A DNA stretch of 64,000 nt from Siphonodentalium dalli (lineage: Eukaryota > Mollusca > Scaphopoda > Gadilida > Siphonodentaliidae): positions 109,949,319 to 110,013,318 of the forward strand of contig CP136066.1 in NCBI GenBank assembly GCA_032622095.1, read 5' to 3'. The position numbers and the translations under genes are program-made. The notes beneath the pieces are model-generated. The model was given only the letters and a program-made list of their open reading frames with translations, was not told the origin of the DNA and did no database searches. Of this stretch, positions 23,931 to 35,533 are shown one piece after another (position 1 is the first letter of the stretch; each line of letters begins with the position of its first letter).

Positions 23931-24559
23931 TTTCCTTCATTAAGGAGAATAATTTATTATTTTGGACATTCAGGGGTCGGTATCTCTGTCAATTTTCGAC
24001 CGATTTACAAAATATTCACGGCATCGTTATCGGTGTAAAATGTAGACTATGACATGTAAGTTTGGTCGCAATCGAAAAGACTTCATTTTTACGACTTTGA
24101 ACACCCGTCCCCCACTCCCCGGGTAATAATCGGACAACGTCCATTTTGTGGAACTGAACCACGTTTAAGTTGCTCTACATCATAACATTTGTCCTGTTCC
24201 GCTGCCTCAATGCGTTCCAGATATACTCTACAATTGTTGATAAATGTGAGAGGCCGGTTTAAGGGCCATAACTCTATAAATCGGGCACGGACAAAACTCG
24301 CAATGCCTCAACTGCCGATTCCCGTGGGAGTTTTAGAGACACAGAAAATTTCAGCATTCTACATTTAGCGGTTCCTGAGATTAGTCGTACCAAACTATGT
24401 AAGAACAATAATAATAAGAATAATAATAATAATAGAGAAAAATGGAGAAACGTAAAATGGCGATAACTCTGCAAAGAAACGGTGTAACGAAATTCTGAGG
24501 CGTACATTTTAAGTACCTCTTAGTTGCCTACTTTTCTAAGAAATTTCGCGTTCCTAGTG

Positions 24560-24720
24560 CCATTATTTTTCTCGGTATGTCCAATTAAACGGTAAAACGC
24601 CTCAACAGAAATACAATATACTCCCATATTAAAATATGGAAGTATAATAATAATAATAATCTTGAGGGCGTTACCATTTCTGATTATGGTTTTCTTGTAC
24701 CCGTGTGTTTGTGGGCTGGT
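24560..24720 (-). repeat. Dispersed-repeat fragment related to 1.24 kb
   Basis: The inverse of the fragment at 1236-1355, sharing GGTAACGCSCTCAAGATYA and AGAAAACCATARTCAGAAAT. It contains an (AAT)n stretch at about 24643-24660 flanked by the palindrome CTCCCATATTAAAATATGGA. Confidence 0.55.
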
Positions 24721-24827
24721 CACCGGTAGATGATTGGGTTTGTACATAACGGCTTTTACGCGATTCTCTCTGGGTAAACAATCTAAAGAATTTGTTGGAG
24801 TATTTAACCGATGTATGACATGTGTGC

Positions 24828-24985
24828 AGGGACGTAGCTAGATGGTCTCCTTTTGGGGTAACCATACTTGGAGTTTAAAACTGCACGCCAGTTAAACAGG
24901 CTGAACTTTTCAACTCCGGGAAATTCCATTTGCACGCCACTTGCATGGTTGGAACTTTCCAATTGATTGCCATTTGATTCCTAGT
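24828..24985. repeat. Dispersed-repeat fragment starting CAGGGACGTAGCTAG
   Basis: Related to 8740-8890 in the same orientation: CAGKGACGTAGCTA at the start, then TTCCATTTGCACSCC and AACTTTCCAAYTG. The terminal phrase looks like the end of a TIR transposon. No opposite end was found in either copy. Confidence 0.5.
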
Positions 24986-24989
24986 AACC

Positions 24990-27799
24990 GTTACTAAGAA
25001 GAGATCGAGTGGCAATGTCTCCCAATCTTATATAATGATCACTGGCCCATGGTGGAGATCGTAATTATAATTTGAGACATTCCAAATATTTAATTAGAAC
25101 CAAATGGCTCCATACCGAAATGCTCATTCTATGACTATCCCATTGGGAATGCGCTGCCTATTGTGGCGAAAATAAACTCTTGATGCGTGTTTGCCTTTCG
25201 ACAATTCACTACATGTGCGACGAATTTGCCTTGATAAAATTTTATTAATGTTTCAATTTTCAGATTTCTGTATTGTAATTCGATGTTTGACGTATATATT
25301 ACATTGATATGAATTTAATTGCTGGGATTGATTGAATAAATGAAATTATAACGATATTTGAGTTAGAGTATAATTACTTTATGTTTATCTGAGTGTAACA
25401 ATAATCAAATTGATTGCAATTTGAGTCCGGAATAGGAAACGTTTGACTTTTGGTCTGTAAACAACTAATTGAATGTCAAACTGTCGGAACAATTTTAAAC
25501 CTAATTTTTTTTCTGAAATGTTAAAGCACAAAATTTCCAACTGTTGATCATTTTGACCGAAACACTCCACCCCTGTCGCGACATTTATGCACTCACGTAT
25601 AAACACCTTTCAACCGAGCGAAATTAGAAAGGGGTTACGTTATTTCGAAATAGGTACTAGTAGCCTGTCATTTGTAAAAAAAAAATGGGGTTCGTAAACA
25701 AATTGGGGATTTTGGGCAACATAGTTTATCGTAAATCCCATATACTGGAGACATTGGAAACCAATGTTGACAAGCTTCTTATCGATTAGTTGCCTCAAAA
25801 ATTGCGTTACCATAGCAACAGTATGTGGTTTCTGAGAATTCTGGAAAATGATCATATATGAAGTATTTTATTGAGATAGTGATGGATATTGTTAAATAAT
25901 AATACTTACATGTATATATTCTACAAGACGAAACGCCAAGGGTCAAGGTAACTATGAAAGGTCAAGGTCATTGTCAAACATTGCTGTTTTTATCACTTCA
26001 TGTCCTATTGTTTGTCTTTATGAGGAACCTTTCTCAATTTGTTGCATCATATTGATCTTTTGTTACATTCTGGAGATCATAATCTTTATTTTGAGCCACA
26101 TATCATATCCATAGGCTGAATACTACTTTTGTGAGAGATTTTACGAAACATGTGACCGGGCCAATTGCCCACCCTTAAAATTAGAAATTGCTCTTCCAGA
26201 TAGACAATGACCACACCATTAGTTGGGTGGAGAGAGGACAAATCATCAGTCAGCATGGCACACATGTATATCACACCATTGTAAGTCATTTTGGATATGA
26301 TCCGAAGAATGTACACCGTTGCCATGCCAACAATTTTTGTGAAAACAACTGTTTTTGCCATACACTAGCCATTATGTATTGCTAATGACCAGTAACATCA
26401 TGGAAAACTGTTCACTGTGCATCTATTTTGATTGTAAATATACTTGTTAGAACATATACATTTTATATATGGGTAGATTCAAAATGCTATCCCAACAGTA
26501 TGGTAATAGGACACGTACGCCAATAATAATATAAATTTAACAACGGTCGAGCATCGAAGTTTTTATTTATTTCGAGATATTGTTGTGGAATAGGGATCAG
26601 TTCAGTTGAAATGCTTTAAAGTTATCGCCCTGAGATTACTAAAGTACACAATAAAAAGCCATAACTCAGGTAAAACATTTGCTTTGCGAAATCGATCGAG
26701 ATATTGCTATGAAAGATCCATTTATCAACTATGCATCAAATCGGTCGACGTTTGCTCAAGTTATATATATCGCTATAACGACATTAATTATTTTTTTAAA
26801 TAGAAAAATGAGCCTTTTGTTTTTGTTTGATTGTTTCGAAAAATTCCACTGACTGAACACTGGGAAATGATAGTTGAACAACATTTCAATAGAACGCAAA
26901 CAGCATATGTAAGACAGACGTAGGGAGGAAGAGAGATACTCGAGAGTGAAATAATATAGATGGAGAACGGAGAGTGAGCGCGGGAAGGGCAAGATGCTTT
27001 ATTGCCAGCACACTACATGTATTTGGTGGTTGATTGTGTTATTCCATTATTATTTATACTCCAAGGAATGTAATATTTTAACCTACATGCATGGAATGTA
27101 TAGTTATATTTGCTGTTGGTCTTCTGTTAATGGCTGTTTTTATTTCATAATCAGTGATGGTGATATATGAAATGTTGCTCATCTCTCACGATCCAGAACA
27201 AATCCTTATTTATCCGATTTAAGCAAATCATGCGTCTATATCTTTGTGCGCTTTATTGTATTCAAATGATTAATATCGTGTCATGGCATGTCCCATCCAA
27301 TTATTTCAATCCGTTTGTGTGGGTTTGTCCAATGAAAATTTATTTCAAAGATAGAAAATAGGATGGTGGTCATGTCAGTCCCATGTATGGATTTTGTCTC
27401 GATGAGATCAACAGGAAGTTGTCGACACATATAACTGCATATGGTTCCCCGTCTGCATTTAAGTCGTCATCACCTCTGTAACTGGCTGAACCAGTTTTCA
27501 TTGTTTTCAAAAAAGAAAACACGTTCGATACTAAGTCCCCGCATATATAACAATCCTACACCAACAGCGAGAATAATTGTGTCATCAAGAAAGAAAAACA
27601 TTGGGGGGGGGGGGGTGGCAGTCTTCGATTTCGTATTAGTTATGCCACAGTATGGTGTGGACGGCTGTTTCCTAAGTGTAGCAAGTGACACGTTAACGGC
27701 AACTGTTTTGGCAGCATTCACTGGTAATGTCATACTGATCACGCAGAACACAGCGCTGTTGGTGGGGCATCCTCACAAGTGAGAGTTTAGTCTGAACAA
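24990..27799. other. Non-coding stretch with a TCAAGGTCA-rich fragment
   Basis: I see no gene over about 2.8 kb. At 25938-25970 are GGGTCAAGGTAAC and AAGGTCAAGGTCATTG, and at 25806-25819 and 26318-26331 are X-box-like phrases (GTTACCATAGCAAC, GTTGCCATGCCAAC). A G run occurs at about 27603-27615. The open frames near 27441-27782 overlap on both strands and show no domain. Confidence 0.4.
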
Positions 27800-29240
27800 T
27801 AGACCTCATATGGGCCTTAGTGGAGATGACATTAAGCTATGGCATGTTGGATATGGGGCGGTGTGGTGAAAAAATTCCTTCCCGACACCCTTTGGAAAGA
27901 AGCTTCGAGAAATGTAAAACTGAAATAAATAAACTTGTCTTGATGTAACTAAAGCCTCTCACAACACCTAAAATATCCAAGTCTGGCAATGGCATAGTGA
28001 CTGTTTATCATTTATCATAACAGAGGTTGCTCCAGTAGACTAACAAAATTGTTAATGCATAATGCCAGATAATGGGCTGGTTGACAGACTAATCGGGGGG
28101 AACATGTCTCTATTCCGAAGGTTCGCTATTCGGAAGGTTCACTAATCTGAAGGTTCACTAATCCGAAGGTTCACTATTCCGAATGTTCACTATTCCGAAG
28201 GTTCGCTATTCCGAAGGTTTTTGTTATTTTAAAAGTTAATTCTATATTATAAAGTATTGAGAGGGTTCTTTAGTACGAAGACTCTTTTTATGAAGGAAAT
28301 AACTTAAAACATTAAAAAAATAAATGTGATTTTTGATTTCGTGGGTTTCCTTTGGCGAGTAGAACGACATATATGTCATTTTAGGAAGTGTTATTTTACG
28401 TAGACATAACTTCAATAAATCATCTGATTTATAAATGATTTACATAGGAGTTATTTTGATTAATATAATGTCCCAAATGCTAAAGGCGGACTATAACAGT
28501 GGGCCTCTTACGGTCAACCAATACTGGAGCGCTATAACTTACTGTATAGCAGAATACCGCAGAATGGACCTAACTGCAATTCTGACTTTGTATTGATTTT
28601 ATTGTTGATGTTTCTGTCAAGTACAGATTGCCAGTTCGGGTAGAATGCATCTCTAACTCGTAGTTTATTTCAGTCATTGTGTTTTCAACTTTCTATAATA
28701 TTAAAATGATAAACTGATACTGTCTTCTTGCTATTAATAACCGACATCTGGGACAAATTAGATATTAGATTGGGGTGTATAAATGTACGGGGGCGCAAAT
28801 TTGGATTCATTTCTGGCTAAAAACTCCCATAATAGAAAACCTTCGGAATAGCGAACCTTCGGAATAGTGAACCTTCGGATTAGTGAACCTTCGGATTAGT
28901 GAACCTTCGGATTAGTGAACCTTCGGAATAGCGAACCTTCGGAATAGAGAACCCTACCCCTAATCGGGAAATGGTTAGAAATTATGTAATGGTGTGTATC
29001 CTGTAAAATGACCTAAGTTTACATATATAAGTAAACTTGTCCTGATGTAACTAATGCATAGATCATTGTGTGCATGGAAAAAGAGCGAGTAACTGTTTCA
29101 AACATTAATGTGACTATCAATGGGTAGAAAATATCTGCCATCAGTGCATCAAGCCAATCAGTGAACTATTTGCATGTCTTTCAACTCAGATGATCTCTCA
29201 CAAGACCTAAAGTGTCCAAATCTGGTATAGTGCTGTAACT
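27800..29240 (-). repeat. Dispersed repeat, inverted relative to 58.9-61.2 kb, split by FB-2
   Basis: The left part (27800-28097) and right part (28969-29240) match, inverted, pieces of 58880-59020, 60700-60760 and 61083-61170. Examples are CCTCATATGGG, ATATGGGGCGGTGTGGTGAA, CTTGTCYTGATGTAACTAA and CTCCAGTAGACTAACAAA. FB-2 (28098-28960) is inserted within it. Confidence 0.6.
28098..28960. mobile_element. Foldback element FB-2: 16-bp repeat arrays as inverted ends, exact 8-bp TSD
   Basis: TAATCGGG flanks both ends (28090-28097 and 28961-28968). The termini are GGGAACATGTCTCTATTCCG on the left, and GGGGTAGGGTTCTCTATTCC reading in from the right. Arrays of 16-bp units (consensus CCGAAGGTTCACTATT) follow, about 6 on the left and 7 on the right, with variants at ATT/AAT and CAC/CGC. 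The roughly 600-bp interior is AT-rich with no gene. The unit shares its first eight bases, CCGAAGGT, with FB-1 but is otherwise different. Confidence 0.88.
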
Positions 29241-29245
29241 GCTTG

Positions 29246-29248
<3 letters not shown>

Positions 29249-29291
<43 letters not shown>
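29249..29291. repeat. (TA)n microsatellite
   Basis: An uninterrupted TA dinucleotide run of about 42 bases between CTGCTTGTCA and TGAGAATTCGG. Confidence 0.95.
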
Positions 29292-29295
<4 letters not shown>

Positions 29296-29802
29296 ATTCG
29301 GACTAGTTCTATACGAAATAAGCCAATAATGGCAATATTGGCATTATTTAATCAAGTTTTTTTCGTCGTCATGACTTACCAGATTCACGCTCTTTACAAT
29401 GTGTTGTCACTGCGACCCGCGTCATTCAACGGAATACAGGGTATATAAGCTCACTATAGGATTATTTCAGAATCGATTAAGGCCAATATGAATTTTTGTG
29501 CATATTTAATTCCAATATGAACCGATTTGTACGAGGATATGTTGACAATTAATACATGTAAGTTTTGTTTTATAATCACATTCAATCGATGCACCAAAAC
29601 CAACAGCTGCTCTGGAGAAAAATAAATTGTCAATAAGGCTAACTTAGGTTAGTCCAACGTTTGTCCACATGATGCGCAACTAACTAACTACATGTAACTC
29701 GTGTAACACTTTTGCACATTTTGATCTTTTTTAAATTTTTATTTAACAGAGAAATTATTGAAAAAAAGAAGTTAATTAATTAATTGTTTTTTCTCTCTTA
29801 GA
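29292..29802. other. Non-coding stretch
   Basis: No gene seen. One inverted AAAGAGCG motif is present (29389-29396). Confidence 0.4.
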
Positions 29803-29806
29803 TTAA

Positions 29807-30276
29807 AGGTACTCAACCCGATAAAACTCCTCTCAATTACTATTTCAATGGCTTCGGGGGTCAAAAATATTTGATTCGAGTCGAGGAAGTCACCCATCAA
29901 AGCTCAGATTTGTTAGATATCGATTTTAGAAATCTATTATTTTTCATTATCGGGAATACTATCTGGCCCAGAACTCAGTCAAAACTGCGTTAAAATTACC
30001 ACTTGATTTTAGAGTTATCCATCCTTGTCTGTTTGAATAGATTTTGAGTACACATCCAGAGCAGATTACGGCAGTTAAAAGTACTCATCTCGAGAATACT
30101 AAAAAATTTCAAAAATCAATATCTAATAACTCTGAGCTTTGTTTGATGGGTTCCTCGACTCGAATCAAATATTTTTTACCCCCAAAGCCAAAGCAATAGT
30201 AATATAGGACCCTCTGATCGGATTGTTGTTGTTGGAATCTGTTGAGATGGGGACCCTCTTTACGGGTTGAGTACCT
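29807..30276 (+). mobile_element. TTAA-flanked MITE, AGGTACTCAACCCG family, copy 1
   Basis: TTAA lies directly outside both ends (29803-29806, 30277-30280). The termini are AGGTACTCAACCCG and its inverse CGGGTTGAGTACCT. The interior carries an inverted pair, TTTGATTCGAGTCGAGGAAG opposed by a CCTCGACTCGAATCAAAT segment, so most of the 470 bases fold back. No ORF. TTAA plus AGG termini suggests a Kolobok- or piggyBac-type transposase acting in trans. Confidence 0.9.
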
Positions 30277-30622
30277 TTAAACTACTTGCTCTATAATTGT
30301 TCATAAATATTGAAACCAATGACAGTAAGATATACTGGTATATAAATATATATAATGCGATCGAACATATGCCCCACTCACGGATTCTCAGATTTATATA
30401 TGTATGACATTTCGCTAACGATAAAGGGCGCTTATGTTTCCTTTCTATATTAACACTAGCTGAAACAAATTCTCTTCAGGAGCATTTAATCACTCAAGCA
30501 TTCAATAGGGGTCACAATCCCTTCAGTGCGCGATTTGGCACATGCTGATCTTTTTTATTTAAAAAAACATTTAATTGTTTTTTATTTATTTTATTTTATT
30601 TTAAGATTGAACTACTTGTTAA

Positions 30623-31090
30623 AGGTACTCAACCCGTAAAGAGGGTCCCCATCTCAACAGATTCCAACAACAACAATCCGATCAGAGGGTCCTATATTAC
30701 TATTTCTTTGGCTTTGGGGGTAAAAAATATTTGATTCGAGTCGAGGAACCCATCAAACAAAGCTCAGAGTTATTAGATATTGATTTTTGAAAATTCTTAT
30801 GTTCTCGAGATGAGTACTTATAACTGCCGTCAATTTGGTAACTGCTCGAGATTTTACGCCAAAATTCTATTCAAACAGACAAGGATGGATAACACTATAA
30901 TCAAGTGGTAATAATTGACTACGTACTGGGCCAGAAAGAATTCCCGATAATGAAAAATAATAGATTTCTAAAATCGATATCTAACAAATCTGAGCTTTGA
31001 TGGGTGACTTCCTCGACTCGAATCAAATATTTTTGACCCCCGAAGCCATTGAAATAGTAATTGAGAGGAGTTTTATCGGGTTGAGTACCT
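30623..31090 (-). mobile_element. TTAA-flanked MITE, AGGTACTCAACCCG family, copy 2
   Basis: The same family as 29807-30276 in the opposite orientation, 468 bases, with TTAA at 30619-30622 and 31091-31094 and the same AGGTACTCAACCCG termini. The end carrying AGAGGGTCCCC is on the left here and on the right in copy 1. The flanking sequence also shares ACTACTTG next to the TTAA on the facing sides of the two copies, so the pair may have arisen by inverted duplication. Confidence 0.9.
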
Positions 31091-31094
31091 TTAA

Positions 31095-32442
31095 ATTTAA
31101 CAACAAGAAAGTAAAAGAATCGTTTTAAATAAAAATTTAACGAGAACAAAATAGCGTATAGTTATAACATTCACCGGGGTATCCCGAGCCACCACACAAC
31201 AATTTCGTTGAAATTGGTTCAGATGTCTGGGGTCATATCGTAATTGTAAGCTCCATAGTCTATTCGTAGATCTTTCTCACATTTACGACGATATAAATAC
31301 TTATATGCTGTACATATATGGACGCCATAACATACATTGTTGCGTTAGTAGCACCCGCGGCGCAAGCCGTAGTCTGGTCGTTGAGACTCGATTTTGAGGT
31401 GAACCTATATAGAACAAATTGTTTACAAGCTGTTTCGGTGTCATTCGACGCGGAAAAGCATCAGGAACAACATATCCAAAATCAGCAAAAATCCGCGTTG
31501 GGGAAACTTTGTTATCCTCGATGGCGTCCAACACGGTTGTCTATACTATACATCAGTTCTCGATATAAGTCATTATACGATATATAGTGGCATCAGAAAT
31601 TCAGAATTATGCCGTTATATCAGTTTGTGTTAAATTAGAATGCGGGAGCGACTAGAGTGACACGGACAAAACAAACAAGAAAACTAAGATGCATGCATCA
31701 GGTCACCCATGAACTATTTAGCATAGAATGATTCAGTTCGGTTGCAGTTTCACAACGTTACAACTGACATACGATTACACAAGACGAGCCTTGGATGTGG
31801 AACTATGTAAGAGTGAATATTAATGTTCTAAATCACATGTTTCACATTTAGTGGTAATGGGGTCGTACTTTATTAACACGCAAGTAGTGTAATTAAGTAC
31901 GGGTAATTAAAAGTAACAAATCGTTTAGTTTCTATCGTATCAGCTGAAAGGGGTGAGCAGATTGCTGGTGATGAATGTTCTCGTTAGCTGCCAATATATT
32001 GTGAATATTTGTCCCGTTACGTTTATACACTGTAGCATTGGCGGGCCAGAGTGTGTTGACATGTTAATTGTTTGGTTCATTAGTAACAGATCAGCAGGGA
32101 TTTGTCGTGATAACGTATACGTGGAAATATGCTACCTAAATGGTTAAATTAACGGTTGATCTATTACACCACCGTGTATAGTCGGTTTAAATAGGTATAT
32201 TATATAGGGACGTGTGCTCAATTTTGGTGTGGACCGATGATCGAAAAAAAAAAATCAGAGGTTAATGTCGGCGGGCGGGAGGGCCATTTTTTCAATAATT
32301 TTTAAAGAAATTGAGCAGTTGCAGCAGCAAAAAAAAGGGTGTACAATTGGCAAATGATGAGGGGTGGTGTGACGTGTAACTAGGATTGAAATTAGATATG
32401 CAATTTGGAGATTATTGGATGAGGGATGTTATATTAATTATA
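31095..32442. other. Non-coding stretch
   Basis: No recognisable gene, RNA or repeat. Confidence 0.4.
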
Positions 32443-32446
32443 TTAA

Positions 32447-32936
32447 AGGAACGAGAGGGCTTAGTTGTCGAAAATATTCATATTTGTTCCAAACACCGTA
32501 AACAGAAAAATATTAAAACGCATACATTTTGGTTCAAATATACGATCACTATCGCTTAAACATCATGCTTACATAAAGACCTACTACATTTTACCTAAAC
32601 AAGAGTCTGATTGTGTTATAGAAGGCAGCACAATGCTACTGGCTAATCACACACAAATGGTATAAACGCTCTTTATTATTTCCAAATAAGGAATTGAACA
32701 ACAAAGAACGCTCTTTATGTTTACCATCATAATATAAAGAAACACCCGGAAAGTAACTTTTTATGCTTTGTTTACATAACAATCGTCAAATTTACGACAA
32801 TAACATACTGTTTATGAGATATTTCTCATTTGTATATTAACAAAGTCTGTCTATATTTGAATATTTTTTTCGTTTGTAGCGGTTTTTGACAGGTGGAAAT
32901 ATGTTCACAGGATACCCACCAAGGCCTTCCGTACCT
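32447..32936 (-). mobile_element. TTAA-flanked MITE, AAAGAGCG family, copy 2
   Basis: Inverted relative to the copies at 14341 and 35043. The left flank is TTAA (32443-32446) and the right flank is TTAC (32937-32940), one base off. It carries two inverted AAAGAGCG motifs (32667-32674, 32709-32716) and the TTTACCATCATAATATAAA segment shared, inverted, with 35.24 kb. Length 490 bases. Confidence 0.8.
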
Positions 32937-32940
32937 TTAC

Positions 32941-33202
32941 GGTATACTGCAACTTTTTTTCTTTTCAATAGCAGAATACAGAATGCTATTAAGAAGTGAC
33001 AGAAAACACAGAACATTTTTTTTAATTATAAGTATTGAGCAGTAAGAAATATTTGAGTCGAGGAAACCAGTAACGAAAGGCGATATTAACATGATTTCTG
33101 TCAGAGAATAATTGTTTACGTTCCAATGAATATTAAAATGTACTGAAAACAAACTGCTAATGGGTGCCAGACTTTCATAAACACAAATTATGTATTAATG
33201 GT
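32941..33202. other. Non-coding, possible MITE remnant
   Basis: The phrase AATATTTGAGTCGAGGAAACC (about 33047-33067) recalls the AATATTTGATTCGAGTCGAGG core of the AGGTACTCAACCCG family, so an old fragment may be present. Nothing else is seen. Confidence 0.35.
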
Positions 33203-33478
33203 GTAACGACATATTTCGTTCTTTAATGTCTCAAAAAAGAGGGGGTGGTGATGTTTGGATCTCTAGTTTAACGACATTTTTCGGTCTTTGTAGTTTAATG
33301 ACATTTTTCGGTCTTTATAATATCTCAAGATATAGGGGGGTATTTGGATCTCTAGTTTAACGACATTTTTCGGTCTTTATAGTTTAACGACATTTTCGGT
33401 CTTTAATATCTCAAGATACAGGGGCCCTTAGGGGGGTATTTGGATCTCTAGTTTAACGACATTTTTCGGTCTTTGATA
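33203..33478. repeat. Minisatellite with TTTAACGACATTTTTCGG unit
   Basis: Six or more copies of a phrase near TTTAACGACATTTTTCGGTC followed by TTT, spaced by about 30 bases or by about 80 when a TATCTCAAGATA...GGATCTCTAG spacer intervenes. It is a two-level tandem repeat without coding meaning. Confidence 0.8.
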
Positions 33479-33479
33479 G

Positions 33480-33988
33480 CAAAATGGAAGAAGTACATCT
33501 TTGGAAAGATGTGGTGGCCCTAAAAAGGAAAGTTGTTTGGTGGTCTTGAAATACAGTTTTTCTGAACAGTCTTCCTTGATTAAATTGATGTGAAACACTC
33601 CGACAGACACCGGGCAGAGTGATCAAATAGAAATTAAGAATAATCTTTCTCAAAGTAGTTATTTGTTACGAATATTAATTCAAATGGATGATACACAACG
33701 TCATTCTTATATATTAGTTAAATGCAATGACTCTCGATGGCGAAATCATTTTTGTTTAATTATAGCCGATAGTTGCGCCCCGAATCGAGATGTAAATATT
33801 TACAATTTGGGGTAGTTCAGACGATGTTCTCTATGAAGTGGTGTGGTAGATTTCTTTGGAAATTTTCAGTGATGTTAGTAGAATGATAACATTCTCCAGG
33901 TTGGCAAAGTGCCTGAGCACTAACTTATCAATTTCTCGCACCCGAAAAAGTCCATAACAAGTCCATAATATGTCTTTAAGCATATTAG
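33480..33988. other. Non-coding stretch
   Basis: Nothing recognised. Confidence 0.4.
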
Positions 33989-33989
33989 T

Positions 33990-34450
33990 CCATGAGCCAG
34001 GACCGAGCATGGTACCATTTAGGTGGGCAAATTCTATCAACATTTTTCTCAAAGCTTATAAGCTGAAGTTTATCTGAGGGCTGGGGCGCACTGTGGCAGT
34101 GTAGCTTAGTGTGCAAAATTTGTGTTTCCATGGCAACGGAGGGTGTTCTTGGCCAGTGTACAAAATATGCCTATAATTGTTTACAACTAGAATGTTTAAT
34201 ACAGTAACTCTATATTTGCATTACTATGGGGTGATACCCTTGGTGGGCTTTCTTTTGTCATGAGAGATTTCATCTCTATAGGTCAACGTCATACACAAAG
34301 GTCAAGGTCATTCACCAAAATATTAGTTTTTTCATATCGGGTCATACATTTTCTACCCACTGATTTTACATATCAGTTTTGAATACGTTATCTTTGCTCC
34401 TAAATAATCTGTAGCGTATATGCTACATGGAGAACTGCATTATTGTTGAA
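33990..34450 (+). repeat. Dispersed repeat with X-box and TCAAGGTCA sites, copy 1
   Basis: This block is the inverse of 42290-42745 along its whole length. Shared landmarks are GAGCCAGG...ATGGTACCA, TGAAGTTTAT, GTTTCCATGGCAAC (34124-34137), TTGGTGGGCTTTC, AAAGGTCAAGGTCATT and CATTTTCTACCCACTGA. The divergence is moderate. The following sequence up to about 34760 carries another X-box-like palindrome, GTTGCTAGGCAAC (34691-34703). Confidence 0.75.
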
Positions 34451-35042
34451 ACCGACATGACAGTCATGATATATAGGCCTTTAAACTTGGTGACCATTTT
34501 CCAAAATGGGTCAAAATCAGTTATTTCCCCAATATATCATGCTTCTGTGTAGTCCAGGCGATTGGTGCATGGAAATGTAAGAATTACACAAATTATGATA
34601 AAAGCATGAAACTTGCAACATATGTTCCTTGGACCTTACTGGTCATTTTCAGATATAGAACCAATCGAGATTTGGCCCTGCTTAGCAACGGTTGCTAGGC
34701 AACTACCCGAAAGTATAAAATGCTCATATAAGGAGGCAGTACAGTATTTTATTCAACTTTAGTTCTTTTGAATTGCATATTTGAGGTGTATTTGTGACAT
34801 AGGATGAATTACACAGACTTATGACGTTGTTTCCTATCATAATGTCCATCATAACCGTTGCTATGCAGCTACCCAGACAGTAAAATGTATAATCCGCACT
34901 CTTCTGGATGGCATTTTGGGACCAGCATAGATGGTAGATTTGTCTGAAATACATTTTACATATGCTAATACATCACATAGTGTATATTATATAGAGATGG
35001 ATAGTTTCTGCGGTTGGAAGGTGTCATTGCGATCGTTCTTAA

Positions 35043-35529
35043 AGACACGGTTGGCCTTGGCGGTGGATATCCTGTGAAAATATATCCACCCGTCAAAAAC
35101 CGCCACAAACAGAAAGAACATCACAATGTAGATAGACTTTGTCCGTATACAAATAAGAAATATCGCATAAACAGTATGTTATGGTCATATGTTTTACCAT
35201 TGTTATGTAAACAAAAGCATAAAAAGTTACTTTTCTGGTGTTTGTTTATATTATGATGGTAAACATAAAGAGCGTTCTTTGTTGGTGAATACCTGATATG
35301 GAACTAATAAAGAGCGTTTATGCCATTTGTGTGTGATTAGCCAGTAGCTGTCTTCTGCAACACAATCAGGCTCTTGCTTAGTTAAAATATAGTAAGTCTT
35401 TATGATAACATGCTGTTTACGCGATGGTCATGGTATATATGAACGGAACTGTATGCGTTTTACTGTTTTTCTGTTTACGGTGTTTGGAACAAATATGAAT
35501 ATTTTCGACAATTAAGGCCGCACGTGACT
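35043..35529 (+). mobile_element. TTAA-flanked MITE, AAAGAGCG family, copy 3
   Basis: TTAA at 35039-35042 and 35530-35533, with termini AGACACGGTTGGCC and the inverse AGTCACGTGCGGCC. It carries two AAAGAGCG motifs (35267-35274, 35309-35316) and a hairpin GGTGGATAT...ATATCCACC near the start. Length 487 bases, nearly the same as the inverted copy at 32447. Both lie within 3 kb of each other. Confidence 0.88.
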
Positions 35530-35533
35530 TTAA

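Noticed and set aside
28098-28960. Array of regular short repeats as a possible CRISPR array
   Set aside because: Units are contiguous with no spacers, occur inverted at the other end, and are flanked by an 8-bp duplication in an animal genome.
29803-31094. LTR retrotransposon (two similar roughly 470-bp ends with a 340-bp interior)
   Set aside because: The copies are in opposite orientation, each has its own TIRs and TTAA duplication, and there is no primer-binding site or polyprotein.
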